The notes beneath the pieces were generated by a model. It saw only the letters and a list, made by a program, of their open reading frames with translations. It did no database searches and had not been told where the DNA came from. Both the position numbers and the translations under genes were made by a program. A stretch of 64,000 nucleotides of DNA from Brevibacterium renqingii (GTDB taxonomy: Bacteria > Actinomycetota > Actinomycetes > Actinomycetales > Brevibacteriaceae), in NCBI RefSeq assembly GCF_017808105.1, contig NZ_JADBHF010000007.1:124001-188000 (forward strand), given 5' to 3'. Numbering within the stretch: position 1 is the stretch's first letter; each line of letters begins with the position of its first letter. This document shows, one piece after another, positions 18,680 to 27,606 of the stretch.

Positions 18680-19863
18680 CCTCTTATCGCCCCATGACGC
18701 CCGGCGGACCTCAGGAACCGCACCCTCGGGCGGGCACACCAGCGCGAGTCGACGATCTCGACACCCCGCAGTCCATCGCCGCCGAGGTCTCCGCTGAGCT
18801 CGAGGGCTTCCTGGCGGAGAAAGCCGCCGAGTTCGAGTCCATCTCCCCCGATGCGGCCGCGATCGGTCAGTCGCTCATCGCGTTCACACGCGGCGGCAAG
18901 CGGATTCGCCCCGTCCTCCTGTGGTGGGGCTTTCAGCTGGCCGGCGGGACGGTCGGGAAGGATGCCGACCTCCGTACGGGGCTGGCGCAGGCCGCGGGAT
19001 CGCTCGAGCTGCTGCATGCCGCGGCGCTCATCCACGACGATGTCATCGACAATTCGGACACGCGCCGCGGTCAGCCCTCCCTGCATCGCCAGTTCGAGGC
19101 CCGCCACGAGCAGTTCGACCTGCGCGGCGACGGCGCATCGTTCGGCGTCTCCTCCTCCATCGTCATCGGCGACATCTGCCTGGCGCTGAGCGAGGAGCTG
19201 TTCGAACGGTCCGAGGAGACGCTGGGCCGGACCCCGCTCACCCGCCGGCTGCGAGCCACCGTCCGTCGCGATGTGATGGTCGGCCAATACCTCGATGTGC
19301 TCGCCGAGGTGATCGACCTCGACGACGCCCGCATCGCCGACCGGGCGTGGGAGGTGCTGAGCTTCAAGTCCGCGAAGTACTCGGTCGAGCAGCCGCTCCT
19401 CCTCGGCGCGGCCTTGGCCGGGGCCGACGAGGATGTGCTCGCAGAGATCTCCGCCTTCGGTCTCCCCCTCGGTCAGGCCTTCCAGCTGCGCGACGATGTG
19501 CTCGGCATCGCCGGCGACCCGGAGGCCACCGGTAAACCCGCGGGCGATGACATCCGCGAGGGCAAGCGAACAGTGCTCATCGCCGAGACCGCGGCCCGGA
19601 TCCCGGCCGAACAGCGATCTGTCCTGGCCGCGCGTCTGGGCGACCAGGACCTCTCCGCCGCCGAGGTGGCCGAATGCGTGGAGATGATCACCGAGTCCGG
19701 AGGTCTGGCAGCGGTCGAGTCATTCATCGCGGACAAGCACGCGCAGGCTCAGGGGCTCGTCGACGCCTGGGCAGCCGCCGAATCGGGCCGCATCCGCATC
19801 CGCGGCTCGGCGCAGGACCGGCTCAGGGAGTTCGCGACGGGGCTGAGCTACCGCACGAGCTGA
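18676..19863 (+). CDS. Polyprenyl diphosphate synthase (IdsA-type)
   Basis: Condenses isopentenyl diphosphate with an allylic primer to make a trans-polyprenyl chain, for example for quinones or carotenoids; product length cannot be read from sequence. The 395-residue protein has the first Asp-rich motif in HDDVIDNSDTRRG (~residue 120) and the second in LRDDVLGIAGDPEATGKPAGDD. Substrate-binding FTRGGKRIRPVLL lies before the first. The two residues around the first motif do not settle chain length. Its position before the Rv2175c/kinase block resembles M. tuberculosis idsA2 (Rv2173). Confidence 0.92.
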   Translation: MTSYRPMTPGGPQEPHPRAGTPARVDDLDTPQSIAAEVSAELEGFLAEKAAEFESISPDAAAIGQSLIAFTRGGKRIRPVLLWWGFQLAGGTVGKDADLRTGLAQAAGSLELLHAAALIHDDVIDNSDTRRGQPSLHRQFEARHEQFDLRGDGASFGVSSSIVIGDICLALSEELFERSEETLGRTPLTRRLRATVRRDVMVGQYLDVLAEVIDLDDARIADRAWEVLSFKSAKYSVEQPLLLGAALAGADEDVLAEISAFGLPLGQAFQLRDDVLGIAGDPEATGKPAGDDIREGKRTVLIAETAARIPAEQRSVLAARLGDQDLSAAEVAECVEMITESGGLAAVESFIADKHAQAQGLVDAWAAAESGRIRIRGSAQDRLREFATGLSYRTS

Positions 19864-19926
19864 GACCGCCTCCGGAGGGGTTCGGATCGGAAGCAGTCTC
19901 GGCCGGATATCGCTCAGGATGGCGCG

Positions 19927-19998
19927 CGGCTCAGAACCGGGTGAGACTCAGAATCGGGCGCGGTTCAGAACTGGCTCAGAATAATGTGCGGCTCAGAA
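19927..19998. repeat. Five spaced TCAGAA repeats in a convergent spacer
   Basis: TCAGAA occurs at 19931, 19948, 19965, 19976 and 19993, with intervals of 17, 17, 11 and 17 bp. It reads TTCTGA on the minus strand, and the last copy includes the stop codon of the Rv2175c homologue. The 13-mer at 19927-19939 (CGGCTCAGAACCG) recurs at 44051-44063, again over a stop codon. Confidence 0.6.
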
Positions 19999-20343
19999 TG
20001 CGAGGGCCTGAGCGCGACGCCGGACTTCCTTGCGGTTGCCCACCCGGAGCAGATCGATGGGCCGGCCCGGCAGGGAGTCATCGGGGGTGAAGAGCCACAC
20101 GATCGCTTCCTCGTCGTCGAAACCTGCGTCGTGCAGAGTGTTCAGCGTGCCCTTGAGCGGTTTGACGACCTCGCCGTCGATGAAGAAGGCCAACGGCACC
20201 TGCAGAACCTTCGGCTTGCCGATCTTGATTCCGCAGATGGCGCCGTCTTCGAGCAGTCTGCGCACCTGGGAGATGCTCAGCCCGGTCAGCTCGGCGATAT
20301 CGGGAAGCGGGGCCCAGTCCTGGACGAGTTCTTCGGTATTCAC
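19993..20343 (-). CDS. Rv2175c-family winged-helix DNA-binding protein
   Basis: Small DNA-binding protein whose M. tuberculosis homologue is a substrate of the kinase PknL. The 116-residue product includes a winged helix-turn-helix region (LPDIAELTGLSISQVRRLLEDGAI) and the family-typical C-terminal half: LAFFIDGEVVKPLKGTLNTL, WLFTPDDSLPG and KEVRRRAQALAF. The GTG at 20343 is chosen because it follows GAGG and begins just before the conserved part; an ATG 37 codons upstream is possible. Mature residue 3 is Thr, but whether it is phosphorylated cannot be told. The kinase gene lies two genes away. Confidence 0.88.
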   Translation of the reverse strand: MNTEELVQDWAPLPDIAELTGLSISQVRRLLEDGAICGIKIGKPKVLQVPLAFFIDGEVVKPLKGTLNTLHDAGFDDEEAIVWLFTPDDSLPGRPIDLLRVGNRKEVRRRAQALAF

Positions 20344-20472
20344 GCCCTCAAGCCTAGCAATATTTGCCAGAAACACCCCGCCATGCGGAGCCGAATGCTC
20401 GGGTCGGCGGCGGCCACTCGTTAGGCTGGGGATCGTAGCTTCCCCACTCGACATGAAGTCAACAGGTGACAG

Positions 20473-21705
20473 ATGACACGACCGCGACGGAATAAGCAGA
20501 TGCCCATCACCGCCGCTCCTGACATCCGTGCCGCCTCGAAGGTGAATTCGACCGGTCCGATCCCAGGAGCCGATCGCGCCGACCCCGAATCCGATCAGCG
20601 CGGCGATGCCGCCGACACTGCCACCGACGAATCCGCGACCTCTCCCGCCGAGGCGACCCCGTCCGCGGATGCCTCCGCCGACGAATCGGCGACCTCCCCC
20701 ACCGAGGCGGGGCCCACCGCCGATCCGAGCGCCGAGGACTCGAAGGCCGCACCCCAGGGCTCGTCCGCCTCGGCGGCCGCACCCGAGACCGCCGCCGGGC
20801 CGCAGTGGACTTCAGGCACGGCCGGTGCGACCGTGCCCGTCACGCACGGCGGCCGGACCTACAAAGCCAAACAGGGTGACACCCTCTACGGTGTCGCGAG
20901 CAAGCACGGGGTCTCCGTTCCGGCCCTGGCCGAACTCAATCGGATCTCACCGCGCCAGAACCTCCACCAGGGCCAGGTGCTCTCGCTGCCGGAGAAGAAC
21001 GATCTGCCCGATGAGGACCCGTCCCACGTCGTCGCCCCCGGTGAGACCCTGCAGGGCATCGCCGCCCGGCACGGCATCTCGCCGTCGACCCTGCGTCGGG
21101 CCAATGCCATGGGCGAGGAGTCCTTCCTCAAGGTCGGCGAGCTGCTTCTGCTGCGCCCCTCGACGGCCCGCCCTCGCCGCACGGCGCCCGAACCGCCGCG
21201 CGACATCCCCCGAGTGGCCGCCAGCGCCCAGGTCGAAGGCATCCGCCCGGCGGTCCTCCACGCGGCGCGGCTGAACAAGTACACCCTGCTCCACCGCCGG
21301 CATCCGGCCCCGGCACAGGCCCGGCTCATCGTGGCCTCCATCGCCGAGGAGCTCGGCGCCGACCCCGCACTCATGCAGGCTGTGGCGGCTCAGGAATCGG
21401 GATTCCAGCACACGACTGTCTCGGCCGGCAATGCCATCGGCATCATGCAGGTGACTCCGCGGTCGGGCCGCTGGGCCAGCGACATCGTCGGTCGCGGTCT
21501 CGATCTGCTCGACATCGGCGACAACATCATCGCCGGAACCGTCATCCTCGGGTGGCTCATCGAGACCGCCGAGTCCGAGAACGAGGCTCTGGCGGGCTAC
21601 TACCAGGACCTGCGCTCGGTCCGCACGGACGGGCTGCTGCCCGAGACGAAGGCCTTCGTGCGCGCCGTGCAGCTGCAGCGTTCGCGTTTGCAGGAGGCGC
21701 TGTGA
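20473..21705 (+). CDS. Two-LysM protein with lytic transglycosylase (SLT) domain
   Basis: The 410-residue protein has a disordered Ser/Ala/Asp-rich first ~115 residues (repeats such as ADESATSP) and two LysM peptidoglycan-binding domains (YKAKQGDTLYGVASKHGVS and VVAPGETLQGIAARHGIS). A C-terminal SLT-like domain has its catalytic Glu in AVAAQESGFQ and the motif AIGIMQVTP. It is expected to cleave glycan strands. No signal peptide or membrane helix is visible at the N-terminus, which is odd for a wall hydrolase. The next gene, the PASTA kinase, starts at a GTG overlapping its stop, tying wall sensing to wall cleavage in one operon. Confidence 0.87.
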   Translation: MTRPRRNKQMPITAAPDIRAASKVNSTGPIPGADRADPESDQRGDAADTATDESATSPAEATPSADASADESATSPTEAGPTADPSAEDSKAAPQGSSASAAAPETAAGPQWTSGTAGATVPVTHGGRTYKAKQGDTLYGVASKHGVSVPALAELNRISPRQNLHQGQVLSLPEKNDLPDEDPSHVVAPGETLQGIAARHGISPSTLRRANAMGEESFLKVGELLLLRPSTARPRRTAPEPPRDIPRVAASAQVEGIRPAVLHAARLNKYTLLHRRHPAPAQARLIVASIAEELGADPALMQAVAAQESGFQHTTVSAGNAIGIMQVTPRSGRWASDIVGRGLDLLDIGDNIIAGTVILGWLIETAESENEALAGYYQDLRSVRTDGLLPETKAFVRAVQLQRSRLQEAL

Positions 21706-23885
21706 CCGCCCGCCGAGATCCCCTCATCGGCACGGTCCTCAACGACCGTTACCGCATCGACGCCAAGGTCGCCCGCGGCGGCATGGCCATGGTCTATCGC
21801 GGCACCGATCTGCGCCTGGACCGCGAGATCGCGATCAAGGTCATGCACGAGCACCTCATCTCAGATGAGACCTTCGTCGAACGCTTCCGCCGCGAGGCCA
21901 TCAATGCCGGTCGCCTCACCCACCCGAACCTCGTGGCCATCCACGACCAGGCCCGTGACGGCGACATCGTCTACCTCGTCATGGAGTACCTGCCCTCGGT
22001 GACGCTGCGCCGCGAGCTCAAACATCGCGGCACCTTCACCCCGCGGCAGGCCATCGTCGTCCTCGACGCGATCCTCGCCGCCTTGGAGGCTGTGCACTCC
22101 ACCGGCATCATCCATCGGGATCTCAAGCCCGACAATGTGCTGCTGGGCACCGATGGCCAGGTGAAGCTCGCCGACTTCGGTCTCGCCCGGGCCGTGACGA
22201 CGGCGACGACGACGAAGACTCTCATCGGCACCGTCGGGTATGTCGCTCCCGAGCTCGTCACCAGGGCCGGAGCCGACTCGCGGACCGATCTCTACACAGT
22301 CGGCATCATGTTCTACGAGATGCTCACCGGCGCTCAGCCCTATACCGACGATGTGCCGATCCAGGTCGCCTACCGACATGTCCACGATACGGTGCCGCCT
22401 CCTTCCGAGGTCGTCCCGCGTCTGAGTCCGCGCCTCGACGCGCTCGTGCTGTGGGCGACGTCGAAGGATCCGGAGGACCGCCCCGCCGACGCCGCTCAGT
22501 TCCGTCTGGCCCTGGCCGAGGCCCGCGCAGAGATGAGTGAGGCCGAACTGGACCTCGGCGATCCCGAAGTGGCTGCCGGGGACCACTCCCCCGTGCTCAC
22601 CGCCAGCATCGATCTCGGCGAGGAGCTCCCGAAGGAGAAGCGCTCCCGCACCGACGAGATCCCGTATCTCGAAGGCGAAGAGGACGACGCCGAGGACGAG
22701 AGCGACGCCGCGAGCGGCAGCGCGGGCCCGGTTGCCGCCGGCGCCGGCGTCGCGGCCGCAGCGGCGGGCATCGGCGGCGTCACCGCCGCGGTGACCTCGA
22801 GTTCCGACGAGGATGCGGACCCCGAAGAGACCGAGGTGCCGGACGACGAGGGCGGCGACTCGTCGGACGGCGAAGACGCGAAGTCCTCCGACGACGAGAA
22901 GTCGGGCGAAGCCGCCGCCTCCGGTACCGCCGCCTCCGGCGCGGCTGCCTCTTCGAGTGAGCCAGCGAACAGCGAGTCACAGAATTCCGACGATTCGGAC
23001 GATGAGGACAAGGCCGCGGTCGCGGCCGCCGCCGGCACAGCCTCGGCGGGGGTGCCTGCCAGTCGCCGTCGCCGTCGGATTCTGACCTCGGTCGTCGCGG
23101 CTGTGGCCGTGCTCGCGCTCATCGCCTGGCTGGTCATCGTCAACCTTCCCGCCCCGACATCCATCGTGCCCGGTGAACTCGCGGGGAAGCAGGTCGAGGC
23201 GGTCACCTCGCAGCTGCGGAAGAACGATCTCGAGGCCGAACCCAAGGAGGTCTTCGACGACACCGTGCCCGCGGGTGTGGTCATCGGCACCGAGCCTGTC
23301 AGCGGCTCCGAACTGGCCCCGGACTCGACCGTCACAGTGGTCGTGTCGAAGGGCGAGGAGAAGTTCGCCGTCCCCGAACTCGAGGGACTGAGCTCCGATG
23401 AGGCGAAGGCCGCACTGAAGAAGGCCCACCTCGCCGTCGGCAAGGTCGAGGAGAAGTACAGCGATACGGTCAAGGACGACGCCGTGATCTCGGCGTCGGA
23501 GAAGCCCGGGGCGAAGCTGTCGAAGGGCGAGAAGATCGACCTCGTCGTCTCCAAGGGCGTCGCGCCGATCCCCGTGCCCAATGTCGAGGGCCTGACCTTC
23601 GACGCCGCCTATGCGACTCTGGCCAAACGCGGCTTCCGGGTCGGCAAGGACGAAGTCTTCTCCGATGACGTGCCCAAGGGCAAGGTCGTCTCACAGTATC
23701 CGAGGAGCACCGAGGCCAAGCCTGCGAACTCGCTCATCATCGTCCGCGTCTCCAAAGGCAAGGAGAAGAAAGAGGAGGACTCCAAGGACTCCAAGGAGGA
23801 CAAGAAGGACGAGAAGTCGAAGGACGACAAGAAAGACAGCTCGAAGGACGACAAGAAGGACAGTTCCAAGGACAAGAAGGACTGA
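21702..23885 (+). CDS. pknL: PASTA-domain Ser/Thr protein kinase, PknL-like
   Basis: Transmembrane kinase predicted to sense peptidoglycan fragments. The GTG at 21702 overlaps the upstream stop, giving 727 residues. The cytoplasmic kinase domain has the Gly-rich loop VARGGMAMVYRG, Lys in IAIKVMHEHL, HRDLKPDN (~138) and ADFGLAR (~157). A long Asp/Glu/Ser/Ala-rich linker (~300-455) leads to one membrane helix (TSVVAAVAVLALIAWLVIV, ~462-482). Three PASTA repeats (starting about 486, 556 and 624) and a Lys/Asp/Ser-rich tail follow. Synteny with polyprenyl synthase, Rv2175c and aroG matches PknL of mycobacteria and corynebacteria. PknB is less likely, since no ftsW/pbpA partners flank it. Confidence 0.88.
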   Translation: MTARRDPLIGTVLNDRYRIDAKVARGGMAMVYRGTDLRLDREIAIKVMHEHLISDETFVERFRREAINAGRLTHPNLVAIHDQARDGDIVYLVMEYLPSVTLRRELKHRGTFTPRQAIVVLDAILAALEAVHSTGIIHRDLKPDNVLLGTDGQVKLADFGLARAVTTATTTKTLIGTVGYVAPELVTRAGADSRTDLYTVGIMFYEMLTGAQPYTDDVPIQVAYRHVHDTVPPPSEVVPRLSPRLDALVLWATSKDPEDRPADAAQFRLALAEARAEMSEAELDLGDPEVAAGDHSPVLTASIDLGEELPKEKRSRTDEIPYLEGEEDDAEDESDAASGSAGPVAAGAGVAAAAAGIGGVTAAVTSSSDEDADPEETEVPDDEGGDSSDGEDAKSSDDEKSGEAAASGTAASGAAASSSEPANSESQNSDDSDDEDKAAVAAAAGTASAGVPASRRRRRILTSVVAAVAVLALIAWLVIVNLPAPTSIVPGELAGKQVEAVTSQLRKNDLEAEPKEVFDDTVPAGVVIGTEPVSGSELAPDSTVTVVVSKGEEKFAVPELEGLSSDEAKAALKKAHLAVGKVEEKYSDTVKDDAVISASEKPGAKLSKGEKIDLVVSKGVAPIPVPNVEGLTFDAAYATLAKRGFRVGKDEVFSDDVPKGKVVSQYPRSTEAKPANSLIIVRVSKGKEKKEEDSKDSKEDKKDEKSKDDKKDSSKDDKKDSSKDKKD

Positions 23886-23923
23886 CCGGCAGAATCTCGA
23901 CAGGCTTCTTCTCAGCACAGCAG

Positions 23924-23968
23924 AATGCCGGTGGCCCCGCAGTGCGACTGCGGGGCCACCGGCATTTT
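23924..23968. terminator. Strong terminator hairpin between kinase and aroG
   Basis: A perfect 20-bp stem (arms 23924-23943 and 23947-23966) with a 3-base loop, followed by TTTTC on the plus strand and beginning with A residues for the opposite direction. It lies between convergent genes and probably serves both the kinase and aroG. Confidence 0.9.
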
Positions 23969-24047
23969 CAGTGTCCGGGTGCGCCGGTCCTCATACGTCC
24001 CTGGTCATTCCGTCTCCCGGAACGGCTCCGGGGAAGCCTCGAGCGCC

Positions 24048-25442
24048 TCAGTGCCGACGGGTGAGGTATTCGGCGACCTGGAAGGCCATCTCGAGCGACT
24101 GGTCGTGATTGAGACGGGGGTCGACGAGGGTCTCGTAGCGACGACGCAGGCCTTCGTCATCGATCTCCGTGGCTCCGCCCATGATCTCGGTGACATCGTC
24201 GCCGGTGAGCTCGATGTGCAGGCCGCCGGGAACGGTGCCCGCGTCGCGATGAGCGTTGAAGAAGCCTTCGACCTCAGCCATGACGTCTTCGAAGCGGCGC
24301 GTCTTGTAGCCGGTGTTCGAGGTGATCGTGTTCCCGTGCATCGGATCGCAGACCCAGGTCACATGCGGCAGCCGATCGCCGATGCCGGCGAGCAGTTCGG
24401 GCAGCGTCTCACCGATCTTGCCCGCGCCCATACGGGTGACGAAGGTGAGGCGACCAGGCTCGGCATCCGGGTCGAGCTTCTCGGCCAGTGCCATGGCGTC
24501 ATCCGCTGTGGCCGTGGGGCCGAGCTTCACACCGATCGGGTTGCGCACCTTGGACAGGAAGTCCACATGCGCGCCGTCGATATCCCGGGTGCGCTCACCG
24601 ATCCACAGGAAGTGTCCGGAGACGTCGTAGGCCTCACCCGTACGCGAATCGATGCGCGTCAGCGCCCGCTCGTACTCGAGCAGGAGAGCCTCGTGGGCGG
24701 CATAGAACTCGGTCGTCTTGAGCGCCTCGAAATCGGCTCCGCAGGCATCCATGAAGCGAATGGCGCGGTCGATCTCGGCAGCCGTCCGCTCGTAGCGCTG
24801 GTAGCCGGGGTTCGAGGCGAGGAAGCCGCGGTTCCAGTCGTGCACGAAGCGCAAGTCGGCGAATCCGCCCTGGGTGAAGGCGCGGATGAGATTGAGCGTC
24901 GACGCGGACACGTGGTAGGCCTTGAGCAGGCGCTCGGGATCGTGCCGACGGGATTCCTCGGTGAATTCGTAGCCGTTGACGATGTCCCCGCGGAACGAAG
25001 GCAGGATGACTCCCTCGCGAGTCTCCAGGTCGGCTGAACGGGGCTTGGCGAACTGACCGGCCATGCGGCCGATCTTCACCACCGGCATCGAGCCTCCGTA
25101 GGTGAGCACGGCCGCCATCTGCAGCACCGTCTGCACCCGGGCCCGGATCTTGTCCGCCTGCGCTCCCTCGAAGGACTCGGCGCAGTCGCCGCCCGCGAGG
25201 ACGAAGGCCTCTCCGCGGGAGGCGGCGGCAATGCGCTTCTTGAGCACATCGGCCTCACCGGCGAACACCAGCGGAGGTGAGGTCCGCAGATCACCGAGCA
25301 CCTCTTCGAGCGCAGCGCTGTCGAGATAGGTCGGCTGCTGCTTCGGATCCATCTCACGCCAGTCGTCGAGACCGCGGAGATTGTCATGGCCGGCAGCGGC
25401 GATTTCCCTGTTGGCTAGCACTGGATCGGTGTGGAGGCTCAC
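24048..25442 (-). CDS. aroG: Class II 3-deoxy-D-arabino-heptulosonate 7-phosphate synthase
   Basis: First step of the shikimate pathway, condensing phosphoenolpyruvate and erythrose 4-phosphate. The GTG at 25442 gives 464 residues, close to the 462 of the M. tuberculosis enzyme, and avoids a 44-base overlap with the upstream nuclease gene that the longer frame would need. Class II features include the N-terminal WREMDPKQQPTY, FVLAGGDCAESFEGAQADKIR (metal-binding Cys), GRMAGQFAKPRS, WIGERTRDIDGAHVDF, VKLGPTATADDA and WVCDPMHGNTI. The ribosome-binding site is weak. Confidence 0.94.
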   Translation of the reverse strand: MSLHTDPVLANREIAAAGHDNLRGLDDWREMDPKQQPTYLDSAALEEVLGDLRTSPPLVFAGEADVLKKRIAAASRGEAFVLAGGDCAESFEGAQADKIRARVQTVLQMAAVLTYGGSMPVVKIGRMAGQFAKPRSADLETREGVILPSFRGDIVNGYEFTEESRRHDPERLLKAYHVSASTLNLIRAFTQGGFADLRFVHDWNRGFLASNPGYQRYERTAAEIDRAIRFMDACGADFEALKTTEFYAAHEALLLEYERALTRIDSRTGEAYDVSGHFLWIGERTRDIDGAHVDFLSKVRNPIGVKLGPTATADDAMALAEKLDPDAEPGRLTFVTRMGAGKIGETLPELLAGIGDRLPHVTWVCDPMHGNTITSNTGYKTRRFEDVMAEVEGFFNAHRDAGTVPGGLHIELTGDDVTEIMGGATEIDDEGLRRRYETLVDPRLNHDQSLEMAFQVAEYLTRRH

Positions 25443-25452
25443 TGTTTCACTT

Positions 25453-25938
25453 TCATGGGTTCTCTGTTCCGGTCTCGAAGTCCTCGGCAGACACATTGTC
25501 GAGGAAATCCCTGAACTGGGCGACTTCCTCTTCGTCGGCTTCAGGGGCTTCGATTCCGGACTCTTCGAGCAGTTGGGATTCGACGTAGACGGGGCACTCT
25601 GCAGTCAGTGCCAGCGTCACCGCGTCCGAGGGGCGCGCGGAGATCGATTTGCCGTCATTCGTGTGGAGCTCGGCCAGGAAGATCTGACCGTCCTTGCCGC
25701 TGATCGTCACGTCTTCGAGCTCGGCGTCGTACTTGGAGAGGACATCGAGCAGAAGGGCGTGCGCCATCGGACGCGGCGGGGTCAGCCCCCGCTGCGCGAT
25801 CGACAGCGCATTGGCCTCGATCGCGCCGACCCAGATCGGCAGATAGCAGGCGGGTTCACTGGCCTTGAGCAGGAGAATAGGTTGGTTGGCAGGCATTTCG
25901 ATGCGGACGCCGACAACCTCGACTTCGACTTTTGACAT
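25453..25938 (-). CDS. Bifunctional nuclease family protein (DUF151)
   Basis: The 161-residue protein matches the DUF151/bifunctional nuclease family: ILLLKASEPACYLPIWVGAIEANALSIA, then PRPMAHALLLDVLSKYDAELEDVTI, and LHTNDGKSISARPSDAVTLAL. Members have been reported to have nuclease activity, but the role in actinobacteria is unclear; the homologue in M. tuberculosis is Rv1829, next to garA and gcvH. The ten-base gap to the FHA gene suggests one transcript. The MerR-type regulator found between FHA and DUF151 genes in mycobacteria is absent here. Confidence 0.88.
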   Translation of the reverse strand: MSKVEVEVVGVRIEMPANQPILLLKASEPACYLPIWVGAIEANALSIAQRGLTPPRPMAHALLLDVLSKYDAELEDVTISGKDGQIFLAELHTNDGKSISARPSDAVTLALTAECPVYVESQLLEESGIEAPEADEEEVAQFRDFLDNVSAEDFETGTENP

Positions 25939-25948
25939 TATCCCCCGG

Positions 25949-26971
25949 TCAGGAGCGCGGACGCTGCTGGAAGATCATTCGGAACTTGCCGATCTGCACA
26001 TCGGCTCCGTTCTGGAGTTCGATGGAATCGATGAGCTGACGGCCCACATAGGTTCCGTTCAGCGACCCCGTGTCCCGCAGCGTGAACCCGCTGGGCGTCC
26101 GGATGAACTCGGCATGCTTGCGGGATACGGTGACGTCGTCGAGGAAGATGTCCGCGTTCGGGCTGCGGCCCACGGTCACCACATCGGTGTCGAGCAGGAT
26201 CTGCGAGCCCGAGTCGGGTCCGGAGACCACGACGAGGAGCGCATCGGCTTCCTGCAGACCGTCGAGGTCGGGAACCGGATGGATCTCACCGGTGTGCGGA
26301 TCCAGGATCCCCTGGAACTGCTGACGGCCCGAATCGCTCATCTGATCCCGGCTTCCACCGCCCGGGCCGCCTTGCGGCTGACCGGACTGGGGCTGACTGC
26401 CCTGCGGCTGACCGTAGCCACCTGACTGGGGCTGGCCGCTCTGCTGCGGATAGCCGCCCGGCTGGGGCTGGCTGCCCTGAGGCTGGCCGTAATGACCGGC
26501 GCCGTTCGAACCGTACTGACCGGCACCGTTCGAACCGTACTGCGGCTGACCGCTCTGCTGCGGATAGCCGCCCGGCTGCGGCTGGCTGCCCTGAGGCTGG
26601 CCGTAATGGCCCGCACCGTTCGAACCGTACTGCGGCTGGCTCCCCTGGGGCTGACCATAGCCCTGCGGCTGGTGCTGTTGGCCCTGGCTGCCCGGCCCGT
26701 TGCCGGCATACGGCTGGTTGCCCGGCTGTGACGCACCATAGTTCTGGCCATTGCCGAACTGCGGTGCCTGTGGCGCATCGTCGGCAGGCTGCTGACCGTA
26801 GGGCGGAGTGCTGCCCTGCGGATTCTGATCGACCTGCGGGTTCATCCGCGTCGCCGACTCATCACTGCCGTTGCCGGCCCCGAAAGGGAACTTCTTCGAC
26901 TGGGGAACCTGACCGTTGTCGTACCAGGACTGCGAGGGGGCCGGTCGATTCTGATCGTTATTCTGCGACAT
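25949..26971 (-). CDS. FHA-domain protein with Gly/Gln/Pro-rich repeats
   Basis: Phosphothreonine-binding signalling protein at the GarA/OdhI locus. The ATG at 26971 overlaps the gcvH stop (TAATG), giving 340 residues. Residues ~1-230 are disordered and Gln/Gly/Pro-rich, with a duplicated block built on [20 protein letters not shown]. The C-terminal ~100 residues are an FHA domain: [25 protein letters not shown] and [16 protein letters not shown] contain the conserved Arg, Ser and Asn-Gly-Thr residues. The ETTS phosphorylation motif of GarA/OdhI is not seen, so control of 2-oxoglutarate dehydrogenase by the same switch is uncertain. Confidence 0.88.
   Translation of the reverse strand: MSQNNDQNRPAPSQSWYDNGQVPQSKKFPFGAGNGSDESATRMNPQVDQNPQGSTPPYGQQPADDAPQAPQFGNGQNYGASQPGNQPYAGNGPGSQGQQHQPQGYGQPQGSQPQYGSNGAGHYGQPQGSQPQPGGYPQQSGQPQYGSNGAGQYGSNGAGHYGQPQGSQPQPGGYPQQSGQPQSGGYGQPQGSQPQSGQPQGGPGGGSRDQMSDSGRQQFQGILDPHTGEIHPVPDLDGLQEADALLVVVSGPDSGSQILLDTDVVTVGRSPNADIFLDDVTVSRKHAEFIRTPSGFTLRDTGSLNGTYVGRQLIDSIELQNGADVQIGKFRMIFQQRPRS
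26404..26645. repeat. Internal coding repeats of the FHA protein
   Basis: Two near-identical blocks of about 100 bp inside the FHA gene encode the duplicated [20 protein letters not shown] segment and flanking [10 protein letters not shown]. They look like recent in-frame duplications in a disordered linker and could make linker length variable between strains. Confidence 0.7.
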
Positions 26972-27375
26972 TATGCCTCCTCGCTCTGAATGAGCTCTTT
27001 GTACTGCTCGCTGTCCATCAGCGATTCGACCTGCCCGGGTTCGCTGAGTTCGACAAGATACATCCACCCGTCTTCGAAGGGGGACGAATTCACGGTCTCG
27101 GGCGCGTCGTCGAGCGAGTCGTTGACCTCGGTGATGGTCCCGGAGACGGGTGCGATGAGGTCGGAGACGCTCTTCGTGCTCTCGACTTCGCCGCAGGACT
27201 CCCCAGCGGTGATCGAATCGCCCACGGCAGGAAGGTCGACATAGACGACGTCACCCAGCTGCTCCTGGGCGAAATCAGTGATACCCACACGGACAACGGC
27301 GTCGTCCTCCGTGGTCGCAATCCACTCATGGTCGCGCGAGTACCGCAAAGACACTGGATAATCCAGATCTGCCAT
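26971..27375 (-). CDS. gcvH: Glycine cleavage system H protein
   Basis: Lipoyl-carrying shuttle protein of the glycine cleavage system. The ATG at 27375 follows AGGAG by seven bases and gives 134 residues, the usual size. The lipoylated Lys is K68 in [12 protein letters not shown]. Flanking motifs [34 protein letters not shown] and the C-terminal [18 protein letters not shown] fit the family. The frame continues upstream antisense to the tRNA, but that part is not coding. It is first in the gcvH-FHA-DUF151 group. Confidence 0.95.
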   Translation of the reverse strand: MADLDYPVSLRYSRDHEWIATTEDDAVVRVGITDFAQEQLGDVVYVDLPAVGDSITAGESCGEVESTKSVSDLIAPVSGTITEVNDSLDDAPETVNSSPFEDGWMYLVELSEPGQVESLMDSEQYKELIQSEEA

Positions 27376-27545
27376 GTCGACTCCTCTTAGTTTGTCGGTG
27401 TACCAAGCATAGCCGCCTGGACCACTTTCATAACAATCACGAAACGGAAATGTTACCGACTCACCGAGGCAGGCCTGAGACAGTCTCGGTTCTTCGGTAT
27501 CCACCTGGGATGATACCCGTTTTTCGGAGCTCACGGTATGCGGTT

Positions 27546-27573
27546 TTGGCACTTGGCCCCCGATCGGTATAAG
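27546..27573 (+). promoter_or_regulatory. Probable tRNA-Pro promoter
   Basis: TTGGCA at 27546-27551 and TATAAG at 27568-27573 are separated by 16 bp and lie about 34 bases before the mature tRNA 5' end. This is a good match to a housekeeping promoter for the tRNA. Confidence 0.55.
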
Positions 27574-27606
27574 CTGGTTCTCGTTGCCCACGAGGGAGTA
27601 CGGTAA

